Source: Neoalteromonas flava
GTDB taxonomy: Bacteria > Pseudomonadota > Gammaproteobacteria > Enterobacterales > Alteromonadaceae
NCBI RefSeq assembly: GCF_002807685.1
Contig: NZ_PEAX01000002.1
Span: forward strand, 186,001 to 250,000
DNA: 64,000 nucleotides
Direction: 5' to 3'
Shown: positions 34,214-44,220 of the stretch, piece by piece
How the letters are laid out: every line of letters starts with the position of its first letter
How positions within the stretch are numbered: the stretch's first letter is position 1
Notes under the pieces: model-generated
Database searches by the model: none
What the model was told of the DNA's origin: nothing
What the model saw: the letters and a program-made list of their open reading frames with translations, nothing else
Translations under genes and position numbers: made by a program

Positions 34214-37111
34214 ATGCCAACCAATTCTGTAAATGACACTTCTTTAGCGCAACAATCCCAATTCCATATAGATTGGTTAGTTGAGCAGGATATCCAACTG
34301 TCATCGCAACAATGTCGTTGCCTTGCGGATTTGTTCAGTATGAGCGAGTTTGCTCGTCGTATTTGCTATCAATACCCCAGTGTTTGCTCGTATATCGTGC
34401 AGTTTTCCCAACAATTAAGGGAGTTTGAGAGTACTGATAGCTTAACCATTGGCCTGCAATCTGCCATTGCTCAATTCACTGCCGACGTCAGCAGCGAAGT
34501 TGATCTAATGCGCCAGTTACGCATCGCACGTCACTCATTACTAGCTACGATCACTTACCTGGATTTGATCGAACAACAACCCATTGCCGTCTCATTACAG
34601 CAAGTATCGCTGCTTGCTGATGCGCTGATAATGGCTGCGTACAACTGGCAATATAACCAATTACAAGCGCGTTACGGGACTCCGCATACCGCAGACAATC
34701 AGCCGCAACCCTTGTGCATCTTGGCAATGGGCAAACTTGGCGGGCACGAGCTCAATTTTTCCTCTGATATTGATTTAATTTTTGCCTATCCGGAAAAGGG
34801 CGAGACCTGCGTGGCGACTGATAAGAAACAAAGAGTCCTTGAGAATCAGCAGTTTTTTACCAAGCTCGCGCAACGCATCATATTTACCTTGGATACCGTA
34901 ACTGCTGATGGCTTTGTTTATCGCGTAGACATGCGCTTGCGCCCGTTTGGTGAAAGTGGCCCGTTAGTCGCAAATTTTGACGCTCTCGAGGATTATTATC
35001 AGCAACAAGGTCGAGATTGGGAACGCTATGCCATGTTAAAAGCGCGGATCATCAATCCGCCCTCACCCTTTCATCAGCAATTAACCCAACTGTTGCGTCC
35101 TTTTGTCTACCGGCGCTACGTTGACTTCACTGCGCTTGAATCGCTACGCAGTATGAAACACATGATTGAGAAGGAAGTGCGCAGAAAACGCTTATCTGAC
35201 AATATCAAGCTTGGCGCTGGCGGAATCAGGGAAGTCGAATTTTTTGTTCAAAGCATGCAAATCATTCATGCAGGCAAATATCCACTATTGCAAACCTCAT
35301 CGCTATTAGAGGCAATCAACGGGCTGGTACACGTCGATATTCTGAGTGCAGCAGAGCGAGACGAATTGCTGACTGACTATTATTTTTTACGCAAAGTCGA
35401 ACATTGCTTGCAACAAGTTGATGATCAACAAACCCAGCAATTACCCACTACAGTAAACGAACAGGCACGCATTGTAGCTATGCTAAGGCAAACCGATTGG
35501 AACGCACTTTATGCCAGTATTAATGCGGCTCAAAAGCGGATCAATAGTTACTTTCATCAACTTATGGAAACCCCTGAAGAGGCGATAGACAAAGCTGATC
35601 CCTTGTATGCATTGAGTGAAGATTTATGGACAGTCGAGTTATCCGCAGAAGAGTGGCAGCAATTACTCTCACCCTATATGTCATCAGCGCTCATTTCTGA
35701 TCTTTTCACGCATTGCCAACACCTGTCACAGCGCTTAACCAAAATACCCATGGGGCAACGCGGTGCGGATGTATTTAACCGGCTTATGCCAGCAATCTTG
35801 TTTGATATTCTAAGTGTCCCTTCGCAGCAGTATGCGATGCAGCAAATTGTGGCTATTTTATGCAGTATCGCTGGTCGTACAGCGTATTTGGATTTACTCT
35901 TGGAAAATCCACCCGCTCGCCAGCAACTGCTTTTCCTCACCGGTCAAAGCGCGTGGATTGGCGAACAAATTGCGCGCTTCCCAATGCTTTTGGATGAGTT
36001 GCTTGATCCCAGTTACCTCGCTCATCGACCCACAACGATTGCAGCGATTCGGGACGAACTTCAAAGCCAACTGCAACAGTCGATGTTACGCATCGATCCG
36101 GATGATCTTGAAGCCGTGATGAATGCCTGGCGTCAGTTTAAGCTCAGTCAACAACTGATTATTGCTGCTTCCGACGTATGCGATACGCTGCCCACCAATG
36201 CAGTAAGCGACCATTTAACCGCATTGGCTGAAGTATTACTGGACAGCGTTATACGTTCTGCATGGCGAGATATGAGTAAACGTTATGGCGAGCCCGAAGG
36301 TGAGACGATAGAAAATGCCGGACTGTGTGTGGTTGCCTATGGTAAATTTGGTGGCTTAGAACTGGGCTATGGCTCTGATCTAGACTTGGTTTTCCTGCAC
36401 AATGCAAATTCAGAGCAAAACACCACAGGCGTAAAATCGGTAAGCGCTACGCAGTTTTATGTCAAAGTCGTGCAACGTGTTATGCATTTAATGGCAACGA
36501 CCACCCAGCTAGGTCATATCTATGAGATTGATTTACGTCTCAGACCCAACGGTAATTCTGGCATGCTGTGTAGTCATATCGAGAGCTTTCAGCAATATCA
36601 ATTGGAAAACGCCTGGACGTGGGAGCATCAAGCGTTAGTGCGGGCTCGTCCGGTATGGGGGCAATCTCACCTCAAGCAATCCTTTGATAAAGTCAGACAA
36701 AAAGTTCTATGCCTCCCTCGTATAGACAAAGAATTAAATCAAGCGGTTTATGAAATGCGGGAAAAAATGCGCGCTCATTTGTTTAAACCATCAGCGCAGG
36801 GCGTTGACCTTAAGCAAGCGCCGGGTGGTATTACGGATATCGAGTTTTTAACTCAATTCTGGGTACTCGCACATGCTCACAAGGCCCCAGAACTAATGGA
36901 GTGGCCAGATAACTTACGAATCTTAGATAGCGCAGTAAACGCTGGAGTGATTACTCAGCAACAAGGGGAACAACTTAAGGGCGCATATTTAACTATGCGT
37001 CAGGCAATCCATCAAGGTGCTCTGAATGGCGAATCGGCGGTGCCTGACACGCCGGAACTTCAGCAGTGTAGGGAGTTTGTGAGTAAATTCTACCAACGAA
37101 CATTTCAGTAA
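34214..37111 (+). CDS. glnE: Glutamine synthetase adenylyltransferase / adenylyl-removing enzyme
   Basis: The 965-aa bifunctional enzyme adds or removes AMP on glutamine synthetase in response to PII. It has the two expected nucleotidyltransferase halves: the N-terminal (deadenylylating) site AMGKLGGHELNFSSDIDLIF and the C-terminal (adenylylating) site AYGKFGGLELGYGSDLDLVF. Each is followed by a D-x-R-LRP motif (DMRLRPFGESG, DLRLRPNGNSG) and a GGI-x-x-[IV]EF helix region. Length is normal. It converges on the TcpQ-domain gene; a perfect 14-bp palindrome covers its stop codon. Confidence 0.97.
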   Translation: MPTNSVNDTSLAQQSQFHIDWLVEQDIQLSSQQCRCLADLFSMSEFARRICYQYPSVCSYIVQFSQQLREFESTDSLTIGLQSAIAQFTADVSSEVDLMRQLRIARHSLLATITYLDLIEQQPIAVSLQQVSLLADALIMAAYNWQYNQLQARYGTPHTADNQPQPLCILAMGKLGGHELNFSSDIDLIFAYPEKGETCVATDKKQRVLENQQFFTKLAQRIIFTLDTVTADGFVYRVDMRLRPFGESGPLVANFDALEDYYQQQGRDWERYAMLKARIINPPSPFHQQLTQLLRPFVYRRYVDFTALESLRSMKHMIEKEVRRKRLSDNIKLGAGGIREVEFFVQSMQIIHAGKYPLLQTSSLLEAINGLVHVDILSAAERDELLTDYYFLRKVEHCLQQVDDQQTQQLPTTVNEQARIVAMLRQTDWNALYASINAAQKRINSYFHQLMETPEEAIDKADPLYALSEDLWTVELSAEEWQQLLSPYMSSALISDLFTHCQHLSQRLTKIPMGQRGADVFNRLMPAILFDILSVPSQQYAMQQIVAILCSIAGRTAYLDLLLENPPARQQLLFLTGQSAWIGEQIARFPMLLDELLDPSYLAHRPTTIAAIRDELQSQLQQSMLRIDPDDLEAVMNAWRQFKLSQQLIIAASDVCDTLPTNAVSDHLTALAEVLLDSVIRSAWRDMSKRYGEPEGETIENAGLCVVAYGKFGGLELGYGSDLDLVFLHNANSEQNTTGVKSVSATQFYVKVVQRVMHLMATTTQLGHIYEIDLRLRPNGNSGMLCSHIESFQQYQLENAWTWEHQALVRARPVWGQSHLKQSFDKVRQKVLCLPRIDKELNQAVYEMREKMRAHLFKPSAQGVDLKQAPGGITDIEFLTQFWVLAHAHKAPELMEWPDNLRILDSAVNAGVITQQQGEQLKGAYLTMRQAIHQGALNGESAVPDTPELQQCREFVSKFYQRTFQ

Positions 37112-37122
37112 ACGGCCGTTTA
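37109..37122. repeat. 14-bp palindrome at convergent gene ends
   Basis: TAAACGGCCGTTTA is a perfect palindrome that includes the glnE stop codon and ends two bases before the TcpQ-gene stop codon. With a GGCC loop it could only form a 5-bp stem with short T/A runs on both sides, so it may be a minimal two-way terminator. Weak evidence. Confidence 0.3.
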
Positions 37123-37123
37123 A

Positions 37124-37732
37124 TTAATTTGCGCGCACACAATGCTCGGTTAAATATTCAGTGTCATTGGCCGTGATCACCAGAGAGCGTTGCTTAGGGC
37201 ATACATAACCGTGCACATCGCCAACGAAGTTACTGTCGACGGCATTAGCGATTTGTTTTACCGCTCTAGCAATGGTCGAATCCATTTGGAACTGATGCTT
37301 CACCACAAAATCCTGATCCAAATCCCAGATCACTTGCATACCTTCTTGCTGCGCAAAAGAAGAAAGTGCCTCCCGCAACGTGTTCCCGGCTTTGAAGGTG
37401 CGGTATTTTTTCTCTCCCACCCATCGCCCACTAACAGGCCGCGCTTCGCTGGTCATGCTTTGTAAACGTTGATCGAGCGGGCGTTCATCGGCACCTAACT
37501 CCATCACAAAGTCGCCGGCCTCCTCCTTGATTGGATCATTAGAGCTCATTCTAAACTCTTGATAGAACGCACTTAGGCCACTGGCAACCGAACGCTTCGC
37601 CGGTGCACCTTCAGGCTCGGGTGTCGACACTGTTTCTTCTTGCAGGGTAACGACTACCACGGCTATGACGATCAACGCCACCGCGAGCCCCAAATGCTTA
37701 ACCCAAAACAATGTGTTCGAACTTGTATTCAT
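37124..37732 (-). CDS. TcpQ-domain protein, inner-membrane anchored
   Basis: The 202-aa protein has an N-terminal membrane anchor (about residues 10-30). A Pro/Glu-rich linker leads to a C-terminal TcpQ/STN-like domain (about 105-202): YRTFKAGNTLREALSSFAQQ, VIWDLDQDFVVKH and the final YVCPKQRSLVITAND with a probable disulfide (CPK...HC). TcpQ-like domains occur in pilus and secretion accessory proteins and in periplasmic proteins that contact secretins, but no pilus genes are nearby. Role here unknown. It shares its direction with the downstream-facing lpxL-type gene, 60 bp apart. Confidence 0.65.
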   Translation of the reverse strand: MNTSSNTLFWVKHLGLAVALIVIAVVVVTLQEETVSTPEPEGAPAKRSVASGLSAFYQEFRMSSNDPIKEEAGDFVMELGADERPLDQRLQSMTSEARPVSGRWVGEKKYRTFKAGNTLREALSSFAQQEGMQVIWDLDQDFVVKHQFQMDSTIARAVKQIANAVDSNFVGDVHGYVCPKQRSLVITANDTEYLTEHCVRAN

Positions 37733-37791
37733 ACTAACTCAGCTGCTCTTATCGCGTAAGTGAACGCCAACTAACTTCCAACCTATACTAT

Positions 37792-38727
37792 TTAATCATA
37801 TAAACTTGGATAATGCTCGCTAGGACGCGTTTTGTAGCGTTTATGCATCCACAAATAACTTTCTGGCTGCTCTTTGACCAACGCTTCAATCTGCTGGTTC
37901 AACTCGATTAACGCGACTCTGTCCTCTTTATCGGCAAAATCCGGCATTGGTGGATAAAATTTTACTACATAGCCATTTTTACTGTATTGCGGAGAAACCA
38001 TTAGCGGAATGCAATTCGCTCGGCGTGCAAACATCAAGGTTGCTGTGGTAGTCGCGGTTTGAGCAACGCCACCAAACGGAACAAAAATACTCTGTAAGCG
38101 ACCATAGTCTTGGTCCGGCAGGTACAAACACAATTCCTTTTCATCCAGAGCCCGCAACAATGCCTTGGCATTGCGCTTATGGATCATATATTTGTTGGAG
38201 CGATTACGGCCGTGATATTGCAAGTAATCCATCAATGGATTGTTGTGTTTGCGATAAAACGCGATACTAGGATGACGATAGCCAAGTATGCGGCAGGCTA
38301 ATTCTAGGTTCATATTATGAATGGCTAAGCCAAATGCGCCTTTTCCTTGGGCCAGTATGGCCTCAACATGTTCGTAACCCTCGACGCGCCCCAACCGTTT
38401 TATCCGCCATTCAGGTGCCCACCAGCCTAAAGCAGTCTCAAATATTGCCATGCCAGCACAGGCTAAATGCTGATCTAAAAGGCGCTCTCGTTCCTCATTT
38501 GATTGCTCAGGAAAAGTTAACTGTAAGTTTCTGCGCGCCACAGCAACGCGCTTTTTGACTAATTTTTTAAGCAACCATGCATTACCCTTTGCCAAAACCC
38601 TGAGCACGCCCAGCGGCAGCCAACTGATCAGATAAAGTAATACGACACCGAACCAGATCGGCCAAAACTGCGGTAATAAGAAACGCCATTCAAATTTGGG
38701 CGGCTGTATTTTAGACACAAAAACCAT
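37792..38727 (-). CDS. Lipid A late acyltransferase (LpxL/LpxM/LpxP family)
   Basis: This inner-membrane enzyme of about 311 aa transfers a secondary acyl chain to the lipid A precursor. It has one N-terminal membrane segment and the family motif HNMNLE (H-x4-E) after GKGAFGLAI. Further family blocks are FYRKHNNPLMD, ELCLYLPDQDYG and VPFGGVAQTATTT. I place the start at the ATG at 38727, one codon inside the longest frame (GTG). It is divergent from the hybrid kinase gene. Which acyl chain it adds (lauroyl, myristoyl or palmitoleoyl) cannot be told from sequence. Confidence 0.9.
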   Translation of the reverse strand: MVFVSKIQPPKFEWRFLLPQFWPIWFGVVLLYLISWLPLGVLRVLAKGNAWLLKKLVKKRVAVARRNLQLTFPEQSNEERERLLDQHLACAGMAIFETALGWWAPEWRIKRLGRVEGYEHVEAILAQGKGAFGLAIHNMNLELACRILGYRHPSIAFYRKHNNPLMDYLQYHGRNRSNKYMIHKRNAKALLRALDEKELCLYLPDQDYGRLQSIFVPFGGVAQTATTTATLMFARRANCIPLMVSPQYSKNGYVVKFYPPMPDFADKEDRVALIELNQQIEALVKEQPESYLWMHKRYKTRPSEHYPSLYD

Positions 38728-38791
38728 CACTTAAAGAATTTGACTCAAGAATAGCATGGGGCTGAAAGGGTTCAAAAAAAACTGCATTACC

Positions 38792-38824
38792 TTGACTTGC
38801 AGAAGCAAACTCGCTTTCTGTCAA
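38792..38824. other. Imperfect inverted repeat in lpxL/kinase intergenic region
   Basis: CAGAAGC (38800-38806) pairs with GCTTTCTG (38813-38820, one extra T), flanked by TTGA/TCAA with a small bulge. It lies 54 bp before the kinase start and 65 bp before the lpxL-type start, and could be an operator for either. Only the symmetry is seen. Confidence 0.25.
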
Positions 38825-38877
38825 CCAAACTGCTTAAATATAAGAAAATTGCTTAACGTTTGGATGGATTAAGTTAG

Positions 38878-41800
38878 ATGGATAACGCCTTCTATCAACA
38901 ACTCGTCGCCAAGTCTGCGTGTGGTATCTTGACCGTCGATCGAGAAGGCCAAATTCATTTTGCTAATCAATATGCCCATGCCATGTTCGGATATTCAGAG
39001 CCTGAGTTAATCGGCGCAAATATCCAGCAATTACTACCTGAAGAATACCGTGCGGGACACAATAATCTAATTGCCGGCTTCTTCAATAAAGAGCAGCCCC
39101 GTGAAATGGGTAAAGGCAACAGTTTCCCAGCTTTAAACTCTAAGCAGCATATCTTTTACATCAGTGTGAGTCTGACACCCACTGACGATCAAAAACAAAT
39201 GATAGTAACGATAACTGAGACCACCAAGCATCAGCGCAAAGAGGAAGTATTGCAATCGCAAGCGCGACAATTGAGTGCTGATAAGGAACAGTTAGTTGCG
39301 CTAACTAAACAATCAAAAAGCGCACTTTTTGTTGCTGATGGTCAGCTGAATATCATTTTGGGAAATGAAGCGTTCTCTCGTTTGACGGGGCAATTAGAAG
39401 GAGAATTTCAGAATATAGTCGACCTGACAGGGCGCAATACCAGTCTGTTAGAAATCCAAAAACTCCAGCAGGCATGTCACGAGCAACAAGACATTTCCAG
39501 TGAGTTATTACTTTATAACAAGAGTGGTAAAGAGTTCTGGGCCATCATTGAGTTACACCATACTGTCAACTCAGCAGGTGCTCACCAGTATATGGGTTCG
39601 TTGACAGATATCACGGAGCAGAAATACCTCGAGCGCCGCTTGATAGAAACCAGTAATTTACAACGGGCCATCCTTAATAGTGCACCGATCTTACTGCTTT
39701 CAACCAATGAAGCAGGTACCATAACATTATCCAATGCCTGTGTTACTGAAAGGCTGGGCTACTTAGCCGTAGATTTAGTCGACCAGCTTACGCCATTTGA
39801 TTTATTAACTGGCAAGTCACTCGCCGCGTTAAAAGTGCATCTTGACCTTTCGTTTGATGCAACAAATACCGAACTATTAGCAGCTTTGCACCGCAAACTC
39901 TCACAGCAAAGTATGTCATTGGATTTAGCACTGCAAAGTGCCGAGCACCAATCACTAGACGTGGAGTTAACCCTCACCGCGATCAGTTCAAGCGGAAACA
40001 GAAGTTCCGGTACGTTATGGTTAGCACGCGATATTACCGAACAACGCGCGGCAGAACGTGAAGTTTCACGCATCAATCAATTGTTAGAAGCCACCGGAGA
40101 AATCGCCAAACTTGGTGCCTGGGAATTGGATTTAGAGACCAATAGACTTTGGTGGTCAGATGAAGTTTACCGGATCCATGAAATTCCGATTGGGACCGCT
40201 ATCGACGTAGCGGCCGCGATTAACTTTTATGCACCTGAGGCTCAACCCGTGATCGAAGCAGCAATCGCTGAAGCCATTCAAAATGGTTCAACATGGGATG
40301 AACAATTACCCTTTATAACGGCTAAAAACAACCGAATTTGGGTACGTGCAGTCGGCTTTGCAGAATATAAAGATGGGCATCCTGTTAGCCTTCGAGGGGC
40401 TTTTCAAGATATAACCGACATCAAACGTGTTGAACAAAAAGCGCTCGCAGCCAATCAGGCCAAGAGTGAATTTTTAGCTAATATGAGTCATGAAATCCGC
40501 ACGCCATTGAATGGTGTGTTGGGTATCAATCAATTACTGGCGGCGACGCAACTCGACGCTAAACAGCGTGAATACAATCAGTTAATTGCGGCTAGCGGGC
40601 GTAATTTGTTGGCGATTATTGATGATATTTTAGATGTTTCTAAGATTGAAGCGGGCAAGCTTGCAATCAGCGAGCAACCTCTCCATCTGCGCGACTTATT
40701 TACCGATATTGAAAATAATACTCGCGCCCAGTTGAAAGAAAAAAGTCAACCAGTAAGGGTTGAGCTTAGCATCGATGATAATGTGCCCAGCGCAATTTTC
40801 ACTGACCCCAACCGACTCCGACAAATTATTCTAAATCTGATCAGTAATGCTATTAAATGCACCGATATGGGTATGATCGGCATTCACCTCTCGTGCAACA
40901 AGGAAACTATTTCATTCGCCGTATCTGACACTGGGATTGGCATCCCCGAAGCGGCATTAGACACACTTTTCGACAAATTCACTCAGGTCGACCAAAGCTC
41001 TAGCCGCTCTCGCGGGGGGACTGGTCTTGGATTATCCATCTGTGAAGAACTTGCCAAGCTATTAGGCGGTGATATTAGCGTAGCCAGCACCCTTGGCAAA
41101 GGAACGACCTTCACTCTCACTCTCCCTTTAAAGGTTGCGCAGATTGATAAACACACTCCTACGTTACCGCTCGTGGTCTGCAGTGATGTCGAGACAGCCG
41201 ATGTTTGGCGGGAGTTTGCCGCCACGAATAATTTGCAGGTTGAAATTCAACCCTCTGCACCAGCCGCGTTGCAATGGATTAAGAGTCAGCTCAGTCAGGG
41301 TAATATGTTCCGAGTGATCATATACCAAGATTTGGTCGGTATGGCCGGCATCGAGTTCATCAAAACCCTGATGCACAAAGGGATTGTTTCGGCTGATGCC
41401 ATTGCATTTGTGGATGGCAATAATGGCAGTGATTTACAAGAAACCTGTAACTCTTTGGGCGTTAACGCCTGTTATTCGATGCATCAGGGGTTAGCCCCAT
41501 TAACCGAATTTGTTCAAGCTACCAATCCAAGCTCACAAGTTGTCAGCCAGGTAGAACAAACCACTCAGCAACCTTCGCCTAACTCTGAAATCAACATTCT
41601 TTTAGTGGAGGATAATCATATTAACCAGTTTGTAACCACTGAGATGTTAACTCAACTGGGATATAACTGCTGTGTTGCCAATAACGGCCTAGAAGCATTA
41701 ACCATTTTTGAGACCGAGATGGAGAACATCGATATTATCTTAATGGATTGTCAGATGCCGGAGATGGACGGGTACGAGACTACTAAGCGAATCCGCCAGA

Positions 41801-41982
41801 TGGATAATCCCAAAGCTCATAATATTCCGATTATTGCGATTACAGCGAACGCGCGAGATGAAGATGTTCAGGCTTGTTTAAACGCAGGAATGAACATGCA
41901 TATCTCTAAGCCCTTACTTATCGAAGAATTAAAACATGCGTTAGAACAGGTACGTCAGCGAACAAGTCACTACGACATATAA
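38878..41982 (+). CDS. Hybrid sensor histidine kinase with four PAS domains
   Basis: The 1034-aa protein lacks membrane helices, so it is probably a cytoplasmic sensor. Order: PAS about 1-115, PAS 140-255, PAS 265-380, PAS/PAC 395-525, HisKA with phospho-acceptor His538 in ANMSHEIRTPLNG, HATPase about 645-755 (LNLISNAIKC, VSDTGIGIP, RGGTGLGLS). A degenerate receiver-like segment (about 765-880) lacks a convincing Asp box, and a true receiver (about 900-1025) has Asp957 in LMDCQMPEMDGYE. No response regulator with an output domain adjoins it, so it is an orphan hybrid kinase. It is not the PrsK type linked to exosortase systems. Confidence 0.9.
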   Translation: MDNAFYQQLVAKSACGILTVDREGQIHFANQYAHAMFGYSEPELIGANIQQLLPEEYRAGHNNLIAGFFNKEQPREMGKGNSFPALNSKQHIFYISVSLTPTDDQKQMIVTITETTKHQRKEEVLQSQARQLSADKEQLVALTKQSKSALFVADGQLNIILGNEAFSRLTGQLEGEFQNIVDLTGRNTSLLEIQKLQQACHEQQDISSELLLYNKSGKEFWAIIELHHTVNSAGAHQYMGSLTDITEQKYLERRLIETSNLQRAILNSAPILLLSTNEAGTITLSNACVTERLGYLAVDLVDQLTPFDLLTGKSLAALKVHLDLSFDATNTELLAALHRKLSQQSMSLDLALQSAEHQSLDVELTLTAISSSGNRSSGTLWLARDITEQRAAEREVSRINQLLEATGEIAKLGAWELDLETNRLWWSDEVYRIHEIPIGTAIDVAAAINFYAPEAQPVIEAAIAEAIQNGSTWDEQLPFITAKNNRIWVRAVGFAEYKDGHPVSLRGAFQDITDIKRVEQKALAANQAKSEFLANMSHEIRTPLNGVLGINQLLAATQLDAKQREYNQLIAASGRNLLAIIDDILDVSKIEAGKLAISEQPLHLRDLFTDIENNTRAQLKEKSQPVRVELSIDDNVPSAIFTDPNRLRQIILNLISNAIKCTDMGMIGIHLSCNKETISFAVSDTGIGIPEAALDTLFDKFTQVDQSSSRSRGGTGLGLSICEELAKLLGGDISVASTLGKGTTFTLTLPLKVAQIDKHTPTLPLVVCSDVETADVWREFAATNNLQVEIQPSAPAALQWIKSQLSQGNMFRVIIYQDLVGMAGIEFIKTLMHKGIVSADAIAFVDGNNGSDLQETCNSLGVNACYSMHQGLAPLTEFVQATNPSSQVVSQVEQTTQQPSPNSEINILLVEDNHINQFVTTEMLTQLGYNCCVANNGLEALTIFETEMENIDIILMDCQMPEMDGYETTKRIRQMDNPKAHNIPIIAITANARDEDVQACLNAGMNMHISKPLLIEELKHALEQVRQRTSHYDI

Positions 41983-42233
41983 TTTTTATCTATCTGTTTT
42001 AGTTTTTGTTCAAACGCTTCCATGTGTTCCTGTTTTTCATAGTCAAAATGGTATTGATTATGAAAACCAAAGCGAAGTTTAACCAACGCGTCTTCAATAA
42101 AAACAGTGTAGCCATCAAAATCGGTAAAGGCCTTCACACCTTCCAAGTGGTATTCGTTGTCTACGACCTCTCCGTGCTGCCGGATCTTGTCGAAAACGCC
42201 TAAGATAAAGTGACTATCGATTTCATTCTTCAA
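41970..42233 (-). CDS. DUF3081 family small protein
   Basis: The 87-aa hydrophilic protein starts KNEIDSHFILGVFDKIRQHG and contains DFDGYTVFIEDALVKLRFGF and NQYHFDYEKQEHMEAFE, which I recognise as the DUF3081 pattern found in Alteromonadales and Vibrionales. Function unknown. The start is TTG, chosen because AAAGG lies seven bases upstream and the family begins here; no in-frame ATG precedes the conserved part. Its 3' end overlaps that of the hybrid kinase by 13 bp (convergent). Confidence 0.75.
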   Translation of the reverse strand: MKNEIDSHFILGVFDKIRQHGEVVDNEYHLEGVKAFTDFDGYTVFIEDALVKLRFGFHNQYHFDYEKQEHMEAFEQKLKQIDKNYMS

Positions 42234-42399
42234 ACGTTTACCTTTGTCGTTTAGATGTATCTAACGGTCAATACGCTAAAGAGAGCATTGTAAGATCAAA
42301 CTGTTGGGTGTACTCAGAGCGCAGAATAACTGATTAATTGGCTGCGCCGAGACGGCAGGAGCTACTAGCAATCCCCGCCGCTGTAGCGCATAAAAGCGT

Positions 42400-42939
42400 C
42401 TAGTTAAAGTTGTAGCGGAAGCCTAGATAAACCGCGCTGGACTGAAAATCATCTTCACCACCGATATATTCAGCCTCTAAACGTACCATCGTGTTAAGGC
42501 CGACATAATAATCAAAGCCTATGCCTACGATACCAGCCATAACGCCGTCATCGTAAGGTTCGACGATATCGTCAAATACAACGCTTCCTTGTAAGTCTGC
42601 GCGCATTACGCCCACTCGATAAAAAAGTTCCCCTTCGCGTGATGCGGCTTTACCTAGCACCGAGACAAACAATGCATCCCCCTCTAAACCGTTCGCGGGA
42701 TTGCCGTCACTCGCAGCATCGTCTGCGATGCGTTGATAACCGCCCTCTACATACCACTGCGGATGGAATTGATGGCCAACGGCTAGTTTGTACGCAACAC
42801 TGCCATCAGAATATTGGGCAAACTCATTATCTGCATATCCGGCACTGACAACTGCGTACATCCGTTCAGTAGCAGCCGCATTGGCTGCGACGAGCAAAGC
42901 AGCAGCAGTCAAAAAAGAGCTGAGCAAACGACGTGACAT
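42400..42939 (-). CDS. Small outer-membrane beta-barrel protein (OmpX/Ail-like size)
   Basis: The 179-aa protein has a signal peptide (about 1-23, ending VAANAAATE) and about eight amphipathic strands. It ends SAVYLGFRYNFN with the C-terminal Phe/aromatic signature recognised by the BAM machinery. A segment near the middle (GLNTMVRLEAEYIGG) is usual for porin-like OMP_b-brl domains. Role unknown. It follows the larger outer-membrane gene on the same strand after 16 bp, with AGGAACC as ribosome-binding site, so it is probably co-transcribed with it. Confidence 0.75.
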   Translation of the reverse strand: MSRRLLSSFLTAAALLVAANAAATERMYAVVSAGYADNEFAQYSDGSVAYKLAVGHQFHPQWYVEGGYQRIADDAASDGNPANGLEGDALFVSVLGKAASREGELFYRVGVMRADLQGSVVFDDIVEPYDDGVMAGIVGIGFDYYVGLNTMVRLEAEYIGGEDDFQSSAVYLGFRYNFN

Positions 42940-42955
42940 AATTCAGGTTCCTTGT

Positions 42956-44218
42956 TTAAAAATAATATTCCAGGGTGAACTGGATAAAGTCTTCTCTGCG
43001 AATAAAGAATAGCGGGTCGCTAATATCATCGCTGGCAAAAAAGTAGCCATCGAGTTTCCAACGCCATTGATCGGTTATACGACTAGAGGCTTCGATAAAT
43101 CCAGTATAGCTGCTTGAGTTATCTAAGTCTTGTACGACGCCAATTAGAAATTCTGTGCCGTCAATATCATTAACCACAATCCTAAACCCAACCATCAGAT
43201 CATTTTGACCAAATACAAAAGCCGTTTCTTCACGCTCGTCAAACTGGTATTCGACCAACCAACCCAAATCGTATTGGGTATTGAATATCCCAACCTGAGT
43301 AAACTCAAAGCCCGCTACTGCGGCGAAAAACTCATCTTTGACTTGATCGCGCAATGCATCTGGCACATTTTCCTGCTCATCACGGCGGTAAATACCCTCG
43401 AATTTAAACAACCATGCATCGACTACCGCCAGCGCATCAATAGCTATTTGTTGAATTTGTGAATAGTACGGTTGTACTTTCACCCGCCCGGTATCTGGAT
43501 CTATCGAAGGTGCTAAATAAGGATCACGATTAGTGCCAGCAAAATACGATATTCCGAGGTCGAGGCTACCGTAGGTTTGCTGCCAACGTAAGGCGTAATC
43601 AATATTGGATTGCTCATTATCAGATGCATACAACGGATTATCAGTATCAATTAAAAACGGTGGTGTTACCCGGCCATCCAGACCTGCAAACGTGCGCTCA
43701 CGAAAATAAGGTAAAACAAAGGCTGAAAACCTGCCGTGTTCACTGAAGTAAGAAAAATTAAGCATCGGCTGACCAAGTTTGGTCTCGCCGTCAACCGAAT
43801 CTACATAATCGGTTTGGTTGATCACATCAACCAAATGCAATGACTCCGTTTGCCCCCAAAAAACTTTACTGATCCCTGCAATAAACTCCCAATCACTGGC
43901 AAGATGCAACCAATGAAATTCACGCAGGTCAAAATGCGTGCGCTCACCGTCATGTTGATCGACCCGCGCAAAGGGTTTAATCACTAAGCGATCATCGCCT
44001 TCGTTCCCGCTATAATAAAACTCTGGCGCGGCATACAACGACCCTTGCGCTCGCTCTTGCTCGGGTAGCAACGGATCTTCAAAATAATAGCGTTGTTCAA
44101 CCCCTGCTTCTCCGCTGATTTCAAAGTCCTGCGCTAACGCCGTAGCAGATATACAAACTCCCCCTAAGGTAAGGATTCTTAGCATTTTCATAGCAGAAGG
44201 CAAAAAACAAATTTGCAT
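42956..44218 (-). CDS. Outer-membrane protein with beta-strand-rich body (DUF1302-like)
   Basis: The 420-aa exported protein has a signal peptide MKMLRILTLGGVCISATALA. An ATG at 44191 would start exactly there; the longer frame from 44218 adds nine residues. The body is a series of amphipathic strands rich in Tyr, Phe and Asp and ends FIQFTLEYYF, a BAM-type C-terminus. Similar proteins occur with a LolA-like protein and an MMPL/RND exporter in other gammaproteobacteria. The LolA-like partner is immediately upstream, but no exporter is present here. Confidence 0.65.
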   Translation of the reverse strand: MQICFLPSAMKMLRILTLGGVCISATALAQDFEISGEAGVEQRYYFEDPLLPEQERAQGSLYAAPEFYYSGNEGDDRLVIKPFARVDQHDGERTHFDLREFHWLHLASDWEFIAGISKVFWGQTESLHLVDVINQTDYVDSVDGETKLGQPMLNFSYFSEHGRFSAFVLPYFRERTFAGLDGRVTPPFLIDTDNPLYASDNEQSNIDYALRWQQTYGSLDLGISYFAGTNRDPYLAPSIDPDTGRVKVQPYYSQIQQIAIDALAVVDAWLFKFEGIYRRDEQENVPDALRDQVKDEFFAAVAGFEFTQVGIFNTQYDLGWLVEYQFDEREETAFVFGQNDLMVGFRIVVNDIDGTEFLIGVVQDLDNSSSYTGFIEASSRITDQWRWKLDGYFFASDDISDPLFFIRREDFIQFTLEYYF

Positions 44219-44220
44219 AA

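Noticed and set aside
38878-41982. Hybrid kinase as the PrsK sensor of the exosortase system
   Set aside because: PrsK-type kinases have N-terminal membrane helices and no receiver; this protein has four PAS domains and receivers.
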